This document shows, piece after piece, positions 26,143 through 33,524 of a stretch of DNA of 64,000 bases. Where the stretch lies: assembly GCF_045207785.1 (NCBI RefSeq), contig NZ_CP108776.1:4092001-4156000 (forward strand), in the 5' to 3' direction. Positions within the stretch are counted from its first letter, which is position 1, and the number at the start of each line of letters is the position of its first letter. The position numbers and the translations under genes were made by a program. The notes under the pieces were generated by a model. It worked only from the letters and a program-made list of their open reading frames with translations. It did not search any database and had not been told where the DNA came from. The stretch comes from Embleya sp045207785. Lineage in GTDB: Bacteria > Actinomycetota > Actinomycetes > Streptomycetales > Streptomycetaceae.

Positions 26143-27453
26143 ATGATGTCTGAACTGCGAGAAGTGTCGAAGAGAGATCGCACGGGAGTCGAGCTTTTCG
26201 CGGGAGCCGGCGGCTTGGCGACGGCCGTCCACGGAGCCGGTTTTCGGCCCTTGTTGTTCAACGAATTCAACAAGAGGGCTTGCCAGACGCTGGAGGCGGC
26301 CGGCGCGAAGCGCTTCGATGGAGCCCCGACGGTCCCGCGAGTCGGCGATGCTCCGCCGCTGTTCGAAGGCGACGTACGAGAACTGGATTTCGGCTACCTG
26401 CACGGGAAGGTCGATGTACTCGCCGGTGGCCCTCCTTGTCAGCCGTTCAGTCTCGGTGGCATCGCCAAGGGCGATGAGGATAAACGGAACATGTTTCCGC
26501 AAATGTTCAGGGCGATGCGGGAGATTCAACCCAAAGTCGTCATTTGCGAAAATGTGAAGGGCTTGCTCAGGTCATCCTTCAAGCCGTACATGGACTACAT
26601 CCTCCGGGAAATGGCGATGCCCTTCGAGGAGCGGGATCCGGCCACGACCTGGCAGCGGCATGACGAGCGGCTCAGGGAGATCGGTGAACCGGCGGGGACG
26701 GATCTGAGTACGCGCTACCGCGTCGTGCCGACTGTGGTCAACGCTGCGGACTACGGTGTGCCGCAGATTCGAAATCGCATCATCATTGTTGCGTTTCGGG
26801 CCGACCTGGGCGTTGATGTGGACCAGTTCAAGCTGGACACGGCGCGGACACACTCGGAACATTCTCTGTTCCGATCCATGTGGGACAACTCGTACTGGAA
26901 GAGGCATCCCGGCGTGCCTGGGCACGTACGAGATCTGGTCATGGCCAGAATTCCCGTGGAAGCTCAGCTGGAGGAGGATCAACTGCGGCCCTGGCGGACC
27001 TTCCGTGACGCGCTGGCCGGGATCGATGGCGCGCCGTCGTTGCCGGAGGTTCCATGGGACGAGCTGGACCGAGTGGATCGCCGTCGGAAGGGTTTCACTC
27101 ATCACGTCGGCTGGCCCGATGCCCGAATCTACAAGGGGCATACGCCCAATGAACTGGACCGGCCGGCGAAAACGGTCAAGGCCGGTGTCCACGGTGTTCC
27201 GGGTGGCGAGTCCGTCATGCTCACGGACGACCGGGAGGAGGATCCCGCGTCGCCGACGGGCTACAGGTACCGACACCGATATATGACTGTGCGTGAGACA
27301 GCCCGTGTGATGACCTTTCCGGACGAGCAGCGACTCGAAGGCCCCCGAGGCGAACAGATGCGTCAACTGGGCAACGCGGTGCCGGTTGCGCTCGGCGCGG
27401 TGTTCGCTCGTGCGGTGGCCAAGGCTCTGGACGAGGCAGAGGGGCGGTCGTGA
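26143..27453 (+). CDS. DNA (cytosine-5) methyltransferase of the Eco29kI-type system
   Basis: 436 aa; ATG 26143 or 26146. C5-methylase motifs occur in order: motif I LFAGAGG near residue 20, motif IV GGPPCQPFSLGG near residue 97 with the catalytic Cys, motif VI ENV near 137, motif VIII QIRNRIIIVAF near 207, and motif X GNAVPVALG near 411. The variable region between VIII and IX carries specificity. It lies beside the Eco29kI-like nuclease and should protect the same site, probably CCGCGG. The stop overlaps the Vsr start by 4 nt, an arrangement that ties repair of 5mC deamination to methylation. Confidence 0.94.
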   Translation: MMSELREVSKRDRTGVELFAGAGGLATAVHGAGFRPLLFNEFNKRACQTLEAAGAKRFDGAPTVPRVGDAPPLFEGDVRELDFGYLHGKVDVLAGGPPCQPFSLGGIAKGDEDKRNMFPQMFRAMREIQPKVVICENVKGLLRSSFKPYMDYILREMAMPFEERDPATTWQRHDERLREIGEPAGTDLSTRYRVVPTVVNAADYGVPQIRNRIIIVAFRADLGVDVDQFKLDTARTHSEHSLFRSMWDNSYWKRHPGVPGHVRDLVMARIPVEAQLEEDQLRPWRTFRDALAGIDGAPSLPEVPWDELDRVDRRRKGFTHHVGWPDARIYKGHTPNELDRPAKTVKAGVHGVPGGESVMLTDDREEDPASPTGYRYRHRYMTVRETARVMTFPDEQRLEGPRGEQMRQLGNAVPVALGAVFARAVAKALDEAEGRS

Positions 27454-28241
27454 GTGTGGCGGGAAACCCGGTCCAGAATCGCTGGAATGACAAGGTTCCC
27501 GCTGACCGGGCGTGGAAGGGGCGCCAAGGTAGAAGCCGCGCCGCCGTGACGTCCGAGCAGGACCGTGCCGCCGGAGGTCGCTATCGCAGGTCGGTCGATC
27601 TTGGGGACGGCCGTTTCGCGTGCGCCTCGGTCGTGCTGCGGTTGCTGCCCAATACACGTCGGGTGCGGGCGTATCTGCGATGGGGGGACGGCAGAAGGTC
27701 TCCCGAGCGCTACTTGGGCGAAGTCGACCACGGCACTCGGGCCGCCAACCTCGCCGAAGGTTGGCATCGCGCTGCGGCCAAAGGTCTTTTGTCGGAGGAG
27801 CCCTTGCCCGAGGGCTCGAAAGCCTCATCGATGGCGGTTCGTGACTCGATGCGTGGCAACCGCGGCAAGGACACAAAGCCGGAGAAGCGCCTGCGTTCCT
27901 TGCTTCACAAGCATGGTCTTCGGTACCGGGTCGACGCGGCGCCGTTGATCGGCTTGCGACGTAGAGCGGATGTCGTCTTTACGAGGGCGAAGGTCGCGGT
28001 CTTCATGGACGGGTGTTTTTGGCACGCATGTCCGGAGCACTATCGGCCATCGACCAAGAACGCCGAACGGTGGAAGCAAAAAATTGAGGGAAACCGATTG
28101 CGGGACACCGAGACGGTCTGTCTTCTCGAGGCGGCCGGATGGACGGTGATCCGGGCGTGGGAGCACGAAGATCCGGCGCGGGTTGCTCGCCGCGTCATAG
28201 TTGCCGTGCGAGGGCCGCAGGACGACGAAGTCGGCGGTTGA
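27450..28241 (+). CDS. vsr: Vsr-type very-short-patch repair endonuclease with an extra N-terminal domain
   Basis: 263 aa, GTG start overlapping the methylase stop. The Vsr domain starts near residue 130 (MRGNRGKDTKPEKRLRSLL) and has the metal-binding Asp in RADVVFTRAKVAVF, the zinc and catalytic residues in DGCFWHACPEHY, and the AERWKQKIEGNRLRD helix. Vsr nicks 5' of T:G mismatches made when 5-methylcytosine deaminates. Typical Vsr proteins have 130-160 residues. Here about 125 residues precede the domain, with a strand-rich part (RRVRAYLRWGDGRRSPERYL) that I do not recognise. GTG 27456 is an alternative start; a start inside the domain is possible but the upstream coding looks real. Confidence 0.88.
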   Translation: MSVAGNPVQNRWNDKVPADRAWKGRQGRSRAAVTSEQDRAAGGRYRRSVDLGDGRFACASVVLRLLPNTRRVRAYLRWGDGRRSPERYLGEVDHGTRAANLAEGWHRAAAKGLLSEEPLPEGSKASSMAVRDSMRGNRGKDTKPEKRLRSLLHKHGLRYRVDAAPLIGLRRRADVVFTRAKVAVFMDGCFWHACPEHYRPSTKNAERWKQKIEGNRLRDTETVCLLEAAGWTVIRAWEHEDPARVARRVIVAVRGPQDDEVGG

Positions 28242-28401
28242 ACTCGTACGCTCGAACGGCGACGGCGCATCGGTGCGGTGGCCGAGGCGTGATCCCTCCC
28301 GTCGGTACGGGCGTCCGCCCGGCCCTTCGATCGACTAGGCGCGGTGAGCGCCGATGCCCCGCGCCCGTCCTGGCGAACGCGACGAGCGTGATGGCGCCTG
28401 A

Positions 28402-28842
28402 TCAGCCGTTTCGGGCCACGTCCGGGGTCTCCCCCAGCGAGCGTCGGAGCAGCTTGATCGATGTTCTCCAGTCCTCGTGCTTCTCGGTCTCGGCCCATAG
28501 CGCGTCCAGCTCCGAGTCGCCGGCGACAACTCGTTCCAGTGAGTGAAGAGCCAAGGACGCCAAGTCTGCGGCGGCGAACTCTCCGGCTTCATCGATCAGC
28601 GGGCCGGGATCGAATTCCGGATCGAGTGGCGCGCCGCCCGGCATGTAGGCGGCGATGATGGCGGCGGCGGCGATGGCGACGACCGCCTCGTCCTGGTCCA
28701 GGAAACCTTCGCTCGGTTCTGCGGATGCCCTCAAGACACGCTTGATCATGTCGAGGCGACCCGCCTCGGGCGTGTTGTCGAGATCTCGTACGAAGTCCGC
28801 CGCCGAGTCGTTCTCGAACGGACCAACGCCCCATGTACCCAT
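28402..28842 (-). CDS. DUF4259 domain protein
   Basis: 146 aa, starting MGTWGVGPFENDSAADFVRD, the hallmark of DUF4259. Single small acidic domain, mostly helical, with an alanine-rich helix (AVVAIAAAAIIAAYMPGG) in the middle. DUF4259 proteins are common in actinobacteria and of unknown function. It is convergent with vsr, 160 nt apart, and looks like a separate island passenger rather than part of the restriction set. Confidence 0.8.
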   Translation of the reverse strand: MGTWGVGPFENDSAADFVRDLDNTPEAGRLDMIKRVLRASAEPSEGFLDQDEAVVAIAAAAIIAAYMPGGAPLDPEFDPGPLIDEAGEFAAADLASLALHSLERVVAGDSELDALWAETEKHEDWRTSIKLLRRSLGETPDVARNG

Positions 28843-29089
28843 GCCTTTACTGCCTCTCTCACCGGTCGATGTCGGCGCCGATAGCCAATGCCGCTGGGGT
28901 CAGCTTGGCAGTGAACCCCTTGTCGTGGCCGACCACCCCGCTTGTCGGTGACGTGTTCGGCCGCATCCCTCCCAGGCACGAGGACCTCGGGCGCGTCGGA
29001 CTTTGACTCGGTCGACTGGAAGGCAGCTGAAAATCTTGTTGGAGGGCTGTCCGGCGGTAGGCCGGGCGGCCCTTCGCGCTATGTGGGGG

Positions 29090-29270
29090 CGAGGTGCTAG
29101 GTGCCGTCGGTGTGGGTGAGTCCGAGGTTGATCAGTCGGCGGAGGCTGAAGGGCTGCTGCGCGGTGATGGAGCCAAGCGCTGTTGGCGATCACGCCGCAG
29201 TACGGACCCGGCGGTTGCCTCGGGCGACGAGCCAGGCAATGGCTCGAGTCATGACAATCGATGACTTGCT
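29090..29270 (-). pseudogene. Frameshifted C-terminal remnant of a DDE transposase (IS1182-like)
   Basis: On the minus strand three consecutive frames spell a transposase tail: RAIAWLVARGNRRVR, then YCGVIANSAWLHHRAAAL, then SLRRLINLGLTHTDGT and a stop. Joining them needs two frameshifts. The pattern resembles the C-terminus of IS1182-type transposases, from memory of the family. The rest of the gap 28843-29429 shows no intact gene, and no terminal inverted repeats were found. Confidence 0.5.
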
Positions 29271-29429
29271 GAGTGACCCCAGGGCAGCCCAAGGGGAGCG
29301 CGGACGCCTTTGGACGGGATGCCACAAGGCGCCAGGGTTTTCGGGTTGGCATGTGTTCTGATCAGCAGAGATGACACTGGGTAGCACCAGGCGACCCCAG
29401 ATAACACAATCCCCACGGAACTCGTAGTG

Positions 29430-29457
29430 AGGGTTCGACTCCCTTAGGCGGCTCCAC
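29430..29457 (+). repeat. attR: second copy of the tRNA-Thr 3'-end repeat
   Basis: 28 bp identical to 17635-17662. Upstream of it the tRNA sequence is absent, so this is the far junction of the island. A modified copy of the tRNA terminator follows. Confidence 0.9.
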
Positions 29458-29495
29458 AAAGGCCCAGGTCACATATCTCGTGACCTGGGCCTTTT
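29458..29495 (+). terminator. tRNA-Thr terminator, right copy
   Basis: Stem AAAGGCCCAGGTCAC / GTGACCTGGGCCTTTT with loop ATATCTC. The stem matches the copy after the tRNA except for the base pair next to the loop, but the loop differs, so one copy came with the element. Confidence 0.85.
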
Positions 29496-29631
29496 GCTGT
29501 GCTTCGGGGGGTGTTTGCCGGGCCGGGGTCGAGGGGGCGTGGCGGCCTCGGCGGGCGGTTCGGTCAGGCCGTGGGGGGCGGTTCTCGGACGGGGTCGGCC
29601 GTGGTTGTGATGCCTGTGTCGGGGTCGGAGG

Positions 29632-32178
29632 TCAGCTCGCCGCCGCGGTGATCGGGTTGGTGCGGAGGGCGTTCCAGGTCGGGATCAGGGTGGCGGCGAA
29701 GGTGAGGGTCGCGGTGATGCCGACCACGCCCGCGTAGATGCCGATCGGGCCGGTCGGCAGCCACGAGTCGGTTGCGGACAGGCTGAAGGGGATCGTCGCG
29801 GCGGCCGCGGCCGCGGTGCCCAGGATGACGCCGATGAGCGTGGTGAGCGCGGCCTCGACCGCCGACATGTGCATGATCTGGGCCCGCGTCGCGCCGTTGA
29901 GACGTTGCAGCGCGAACTCGCGGCGGCGGTTGTGGGTGGCCAGGATCAACGAGTTGACCACGGACAGCGCGGTGTACAGGGCCAGCATGCCGACGATCAG
30001 GTAGTTGACCCACGCCTGCGTCTTGGACTCCTCGGCGTGCGCCTCCAGGAGCGCATCGCGGGACGCCGCCCGGATGCCCGGGTGCGACCCGGCCCACGCG
30101 CCGAGCGACGCGACCAGCCGGTCGGGGCCGGTGCCCTCGGCCGCGCTCACCAGGATCTGCGCGGGCAGCCCGTTCGTGGTGTGCGGGGCGAGCAGGGACA
30201 CCGGCAGCAGCAGCGAGTCGTAGCCGGGGCGGGCCTTGAAGAGCGCGACCACGCGTAGGTCCGCGGCCGTGCCGTCGCCGAGCCGCAGCCGGATCGTGTC
30301 GCCGATCCCGCGGTGCACCGAGCGGGCCAGGCCCCGGGGCATCGCGACGGTGTTGCCGCGGAGGTCGGCCAGCGATCCGGAGGTGACCGTGACGGCGCTG
30401 GTCCGCACGCCCGAATCGGCGTCCATACCCTGGAGCGGAAGGCCGTTGTCCCGGTCCGGCTCGGTCCGCGGCTCCTCGATGAAGCCGGCGCTGGTGGTGT
30501 ACGCGCTCGCCCCCGCGACCCCGGGGATCCGGCGCACCTCGGCGAGCAGCGCCGGGTCGAGGCCGCCGCCGGCGGCGGTCAACACCGCGTCGGCGCGCAG
30601 GCTTTCGGTGTAGACCCGCTCGGCCTGCGCGGTCGTTGTGGTCTGCAGGTACAGCTCGCCGGTGCTGATCGCGACCGCGAGCATGATCGGCGTCACGACG
30701 GCGGCCATCCGTACCGCGGTGACCCGCGAGCCGGTCATCGCGATCCGACCGGGCTCCCCGGTGAGCGCGCCGAGCGGCCGGGCCAGCACCCGGGTGAGCA
30801 GCTTGGTCAGGCCGGGGGCCAGCAGCGCCAGCCCGATCGCGGCGCAGATCACCCCCGGGCCCGCGGTGCTCGCGGCGACCGGGCCCTCCAGGACCAGCAC
30901 GGTGACCAGGCCCAGGGCCGTGGCGCCGCCCAGTGCGAGCACGGCGACCACGAGCCGGAACCAGCCGAACCAGTGCTGCTGAAGGGCCGATTCGGCGAGC
31001 GCCTCGGTCGGCTTGGCGGTCACCGCGCGCCGCGCGCCGACGAATCCGCCGACCATCGCGGTCAGCAGCAGCGCACCGCCGGCGGCCACGGCCGGGATCC
31101 AGCCCTGGGTGAACTCGACGGTCTCCGCGACCATGCCCGAGTCGACGAGCCGATCGAAGAGCACGCGGCCGGCCATCGGGCCGGTGAACCACGCGAGGCC
31201 CGCCGCGAGCACGGTCACCATCAGCGTCTCGCCGAGCAGCATCCGGCGCAGTTGGCGCGGCGTGCCGCCGATCGCCCGCATGAGCGCGAACTCGCGGTGC
31301 CGCTGCTGAACGGACAGCCCGATCGTGCCGGCCACCACGAACACCGCGACAAAGACCGCCATGCCGCCGAAGACCGCCGACAGCGCGATCAGATCCGACT
31401 TGTTCTCCAGGATCTCGGGGTGCTCGACCGCGCCGCGGTCGTCCCCGGCCAGGACCTTGACCCGGTGGTCGGACAGGGCGCCGGACACCCGCTCGCGCAG
31501 TGCGCCGAGGTCGGTGCCGGGGGCGGCCACGATCGCGATGTCGGCGATCGTGCCGGCGGGCGCGGAGAGCCGGTCGGCCTCGGCCGCGGCGAAGAACATC
31601 GTGGGCTGCGGGACGGTGCGCGTCGCCCGGGCGACGCCCGCGACCCGGTAGGTGCGGGTGCCGCCGTGCGCGGCGATCTCGACCCGGTCGCCGACGGCCA
31701 CGCCCGCGCGGCGCGCCAGGCCGGTGTCGAGGACGACCTCGTCGGGGCTCGTCGGCGCGGCGCCGGACGCGAGCGCGTACGGCGTGAGCGCCGCGGAATC
31801 CCACGCGTGGCCCTGGGCCTCGCGGTTGCCGCCGGGGCCGAGCAGCGCGGTCTCGAAGGTCCGTTCGCCGACCACCGTCCGGACGCCGTCGAGCCCGCGC
31901 ACGCGTTCCACGAGCCCCGCGTCCAGCGGGACGCGCTCGGCGAGCACGTAGTCGCGCTCCTCCTCGCCGGAGTCCTCCTTCGGCCCGGCGAACGTGCGGT
32001 CACCGGTGACCAACAGCGAGGCCTGGGCCAGACGTTGCGGCGGCGCGTTGTTGCGCACGCCGGTCTCCAGGAGGCCGCCGCACGCCATCACGACGGTGGC
32101 GCCGAAGAACAGCGCGACGAACGTCGCGACGAAGCTGCCGGTCCGAAAGCGCAGTGTGCGCAGCGCGAGGCCCCACAT
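29632..32178 (-). CDS. FtsX/MacB-type ABC transporter permease
   Basis: 848 aa. One N-terminal helix (FVATFVALFFGATVVMACGG) is followed by a large extracytoplasmic domain, then a first FtsX core near residues 265-400 (GTIGLSVQQRHREFALMRAI), further helices, a second extracytoplasmic domain and a second FtsX core near 735-845 (ATHNRRREFALQRLNGATRA). This doubled FtsX layout is typical of large actinobacterial exporters that move lipids, peptides or drugs, or act mechanically on the envelope. Its start overlaps the stop of the ATPase gene by one base. The substrate cannot be told. Confidence 0.92.
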   Translation of the reverse strand: MWGLALRTLRFRTGSFVATFVALFFGATVVMACGGLLETGVRNNAPPQRLAQASLLVTGDRTFAGPKEDSGEEERDYVLAERVPLDAGLVERVRGLDGVRTVVGERTFETALLGPGGNREAQGHAWDSAALTPYALASGAAPTSPDEVVLDTGLARRAGVAVGDRVEIAAHGGTRTYRVAGVARATRTVPQPTMFFAAAEADRLSAPAGTIADIAIVAAPGTDLGALRERVSGALSDHRVKVLAGDDRGAVEHPEILENKSDLIALSAVFGGMAVFVAVFVVAGTIGLSVQQRHREFALMRAIGGTPRQLRRMLLGETLMVTVLAAGLAWFTGPMAGRVLFDRLVDSGMVAETVEFTQGWIPAVAAGGALLLTAMVGGFVGARRAVTAKPTEALAESALQQHWFGWFRLVVAVLALGGATALGLVTVLVLEGPVAASTAGPGVICAAIGLALLAPGLTKLLTRVLARPLGALTGEPGRIAMTGSRVTAVRMAAVVTPIMLAVAISTGELYLQTTTTAQAERVYTESLRADAVLTAAGGGLDPALLAEVRRIPGVAGASAYTTSAGFIEEPRTEPDRDNGLPLQGMDADSGVRTSAVTVTSGSLADLRGNTVAMPRGLARSVHRGIGDTIRLRLGDGTAADLRVVALFKARPGYDSLLLPVSLLAPHTTNGLPAQILVSAAEGTGPDRLVASLGAWAGSHPGIRAASRDALLEAHAEESKTQAWVNYLIVGMLALYTALSVVNSLILATHNRRREFALQRLNGATRAQIMHMSAVEAALTTLIGVILGTAAAAAATIPFSLSATDSWLPTGPIGIYAGVVGITATLTFAATLIPTWNALRTNPITAAAS

Positions 32179-33044
32179 CAGCGGACCCCGCCGGTCGACG
32201 CGGACCCGCCGAGGCCGCGCCGCGGGGCGTCGTCGAACGCGCCCAGGTGGGTCATCCGTTCCGCGATCGCGTCGACGGTCGGCGCCATCAGTTCGCCGGC
32301 GATCCGGCCGTCGGCGAGGAAGACGACGCGATCGGCGTAGGACGCGGCGACCGGGTCGTGCGTGACCATGACGATGGTCTGGCCGTCCGCGGTCACGGAT
32401 TCCCGCAGCAGGCCCAGGACGTCGGCCGCGGTCCGGGTGTCGAGCGCGCCGGTGGGCTCGTCCGCGAACAGGACGGCGGGGCGGATCGCGAGGGCGCGGG
32501 CGATCGCGACGCGCTGCTGCTGGCCACCGGAGAGCTGGTGCGGGCGATGTCCGGCCCGCTCGGTGAGGCCGACGCGCGCGATGACCTCGGCGATCCGGAG
32601 GCGGTCGGCGCGCTTGCCCGCGAACCGCAGCGGCAGCGTGATGTTCTGCCGGACCGTGAGTGTGGGCAGCAGGTTGAACGCCTGGAAGACGAAGCCGATC
32701 CGCTCGCGGCGCAGCTTGGTCAGCGCGTTCTCGCTCAGCTCGGCGAGATCCTGCCCGGCCACCGTGACCGAGCCCGACGTCGGCCGGTCGAGGCCGGCCG
32801 CGCAGTGCAGGAACGTGCTCTTGCCGGAGCCGGACGGCCCCATCACGGCGGTGAACGAGCCGTGCCCGAACGCGATCGAGACGCCGTCGAGGGCGGCGAC
32901 CGCGGCCGAGCCCTTGCCGTAGACCTTGCGCACCGCGTCGAGCCGGACCGCCTGTCCCCCGCTCCCGACGCTTCCGATGTCCCGGATGCCGCCGCTGCCC
33001 TCGTCCCGCCGTCCGTGCCGGTCCCGCGTCGTCCGCCCGTCCAC
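32178..33044 (-). CDS. ABC transporter ATP-binding protein (LolD/MacB type)
   Basis: 288 aa. Walker A GPSGSGKST near residue 70, the Q-loop FVFQAFNLLPTLTV, signature LSGGQQQRVAIARAL near 170, Walker B VLFADEPTGALD, and the H-loop VTHD. The family partners FtsX permeases such as the one downstream. The first about 30 residues (Asp/Arg/Gly-rich) are unlike the family, so the true start may lie nearer the ALDGVS strand. The gene is divergent from the 33330 gene across a region rich in palindromes. Confidence 0.92.
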   Translation of the reverse strand: MDGRTTRDRHGRRDEGSGGIRDIGSVGSGGQAVRLDAVRKVYGKGSAAVAALDGVSIAFGHGSFTAVMGPSGSGKSTFLHCAAGLDRPTSGSVTVAGQDLAELSENALTKLRRERIGFVFQAFNLLPTLTVRQNITLPLRFAGKRADRLRIAEVIARVGLTERAGHRPHQLSGGQQQRVAIARALAIRPAVLFADEPTGALDTRTAADVLGLLRESVTADGQTIVMVTHDPVAASYADRVVFLADGRIAGELMAPTVDAIAERMTHLGAFDDAPRRGLGGSASTGGVR

Positions 33045-33120
33045 GCTCGTGCCTTCCGCCCGATCCCGACCGCTACCCCGCTCGCGGTGCCGGGTTCAAC
33101 GCTAGGAGCGCGCGGGAGCC

Positions 33121-33191
33121 GGTCCCATGGGACCAACCGGCGTCTTGGGGTGGGGGTAGACCCCCGGTCCCTTGTCCACCGATCGGTGGAC
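33121..33191. promoter_or_regulatory. Three palindromes in the divergent region before the ABC operon
   Basis: GGTCCCATGGGACC (33121-33134) is a perfect 14-bp palindrome. GGGGGT-AGA-CCCCC (about 33151-33165) is a short dyad. GTCCACCGATCGGTGGAC (33174-33191) is a perfect 18-bp palindrome. They lie 77-147 nt upstream of the ABC ATPase start and are likely repressor sites, but no regulator gene is adjacent. Confidence 0.5.
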
Positions 33192-33329
33192 CCGCGTAGG
33201 CCGAGGTGTGTAGGCGCCTTCGTCCCGCGGAAGGGCGCGCCGGAGGCGATCGCGAACCTAGGCTCGCGTCCGGAATCCACAGGCAGAGCCGGACCTGGCC
33301 CGGGTGGCACCGGAATCAAGGAGAAGATC

Positions 33330-33524
33330 GTGACGAAGGCCCGCAGTTCGATGGCGACCGGTCTCGTGAGTGTGGTGGTGGGCGGGCTCCTGAAGCTGTT
33401 CGCGGACGGTGTGGACACGCCGGTGGTCTCACTCGGGAAGATCGGGGTCGTGCTGCTGGTCGTGGGCATCGCGGAACTGCTGTACGGGCTCTACCTGATG
33501 GGCCGGGACACCCGGAAGGCGTGA
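33330..33524 (+). CDS. Small membrane protein (DUF5708-like)
   Basis: 64 aa from GTG 33330, preceded by AAGGAG. Two hydrophobic segments, MATGLVSVVVGGLLKLF and KIGVVLLVVGIAELLYGLYL, with the turn ADGVDTPVVSL between them, as in small streptomycete proteins assigned to DUF5708 (from memory). Function unknown. Its last 34 nt overlap the 3' end of the convergent NHL gene. Confidence 0.7.
   Translation: MTKARSSMATGLVSVVVGGLLKLFADGVDTPVVSLGKIGVVLLVVGIAELLYGLYLMGRDTRKA

Larger units (their letters stand above)
17662..29430. mobile_element. tRNA-Thr-integrated genomic island (defence island)
   Basis: An 11.8-kb insert bounded by the 28-bp repeats. Its GC content and third-position GC bias are clearly lower than in the flanks, and AT-rich stretches occur (around 18,020-18,600 and 20,220-20,760), all signs of transfer. 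Contents: a small membrane protein and an HTH protein, the GHKL ATPase/Mrr-helicase operon, an Eco29kI-type restriction-modification set with Vsr, and a DUF4259 protein. No integrase, excisionase or conjugation gene is recognisable, so it cannot move without help. A transposase remnant is near the right end. Confidence 0.85.

Noticed and set aside
19380..28241. Assignment to DISARM, BREX, Druantia or Zorya
   Set aside because: No PglX/PglZ, DrmA/DrmB, DruE-type helicase or MotAB-like genes are present; the gene set does not fit.
17662..29430. Depletion of CCGCGG in the island as a mark of restriction
   Set aside because: Several CCGCGG sites are visible by eye (for example near 17,832, 19,002, 22,831 and 24,587), so no avoidance can be claimed without counting.
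29190..29459. Minus-strand reading frame of 89 codons starting antisense to the attR repeat
   Set aside because: Its first part is the reverse complement of the tRNA end, a well-known source of false proteins; only its last part overlaps the transposase remnant.
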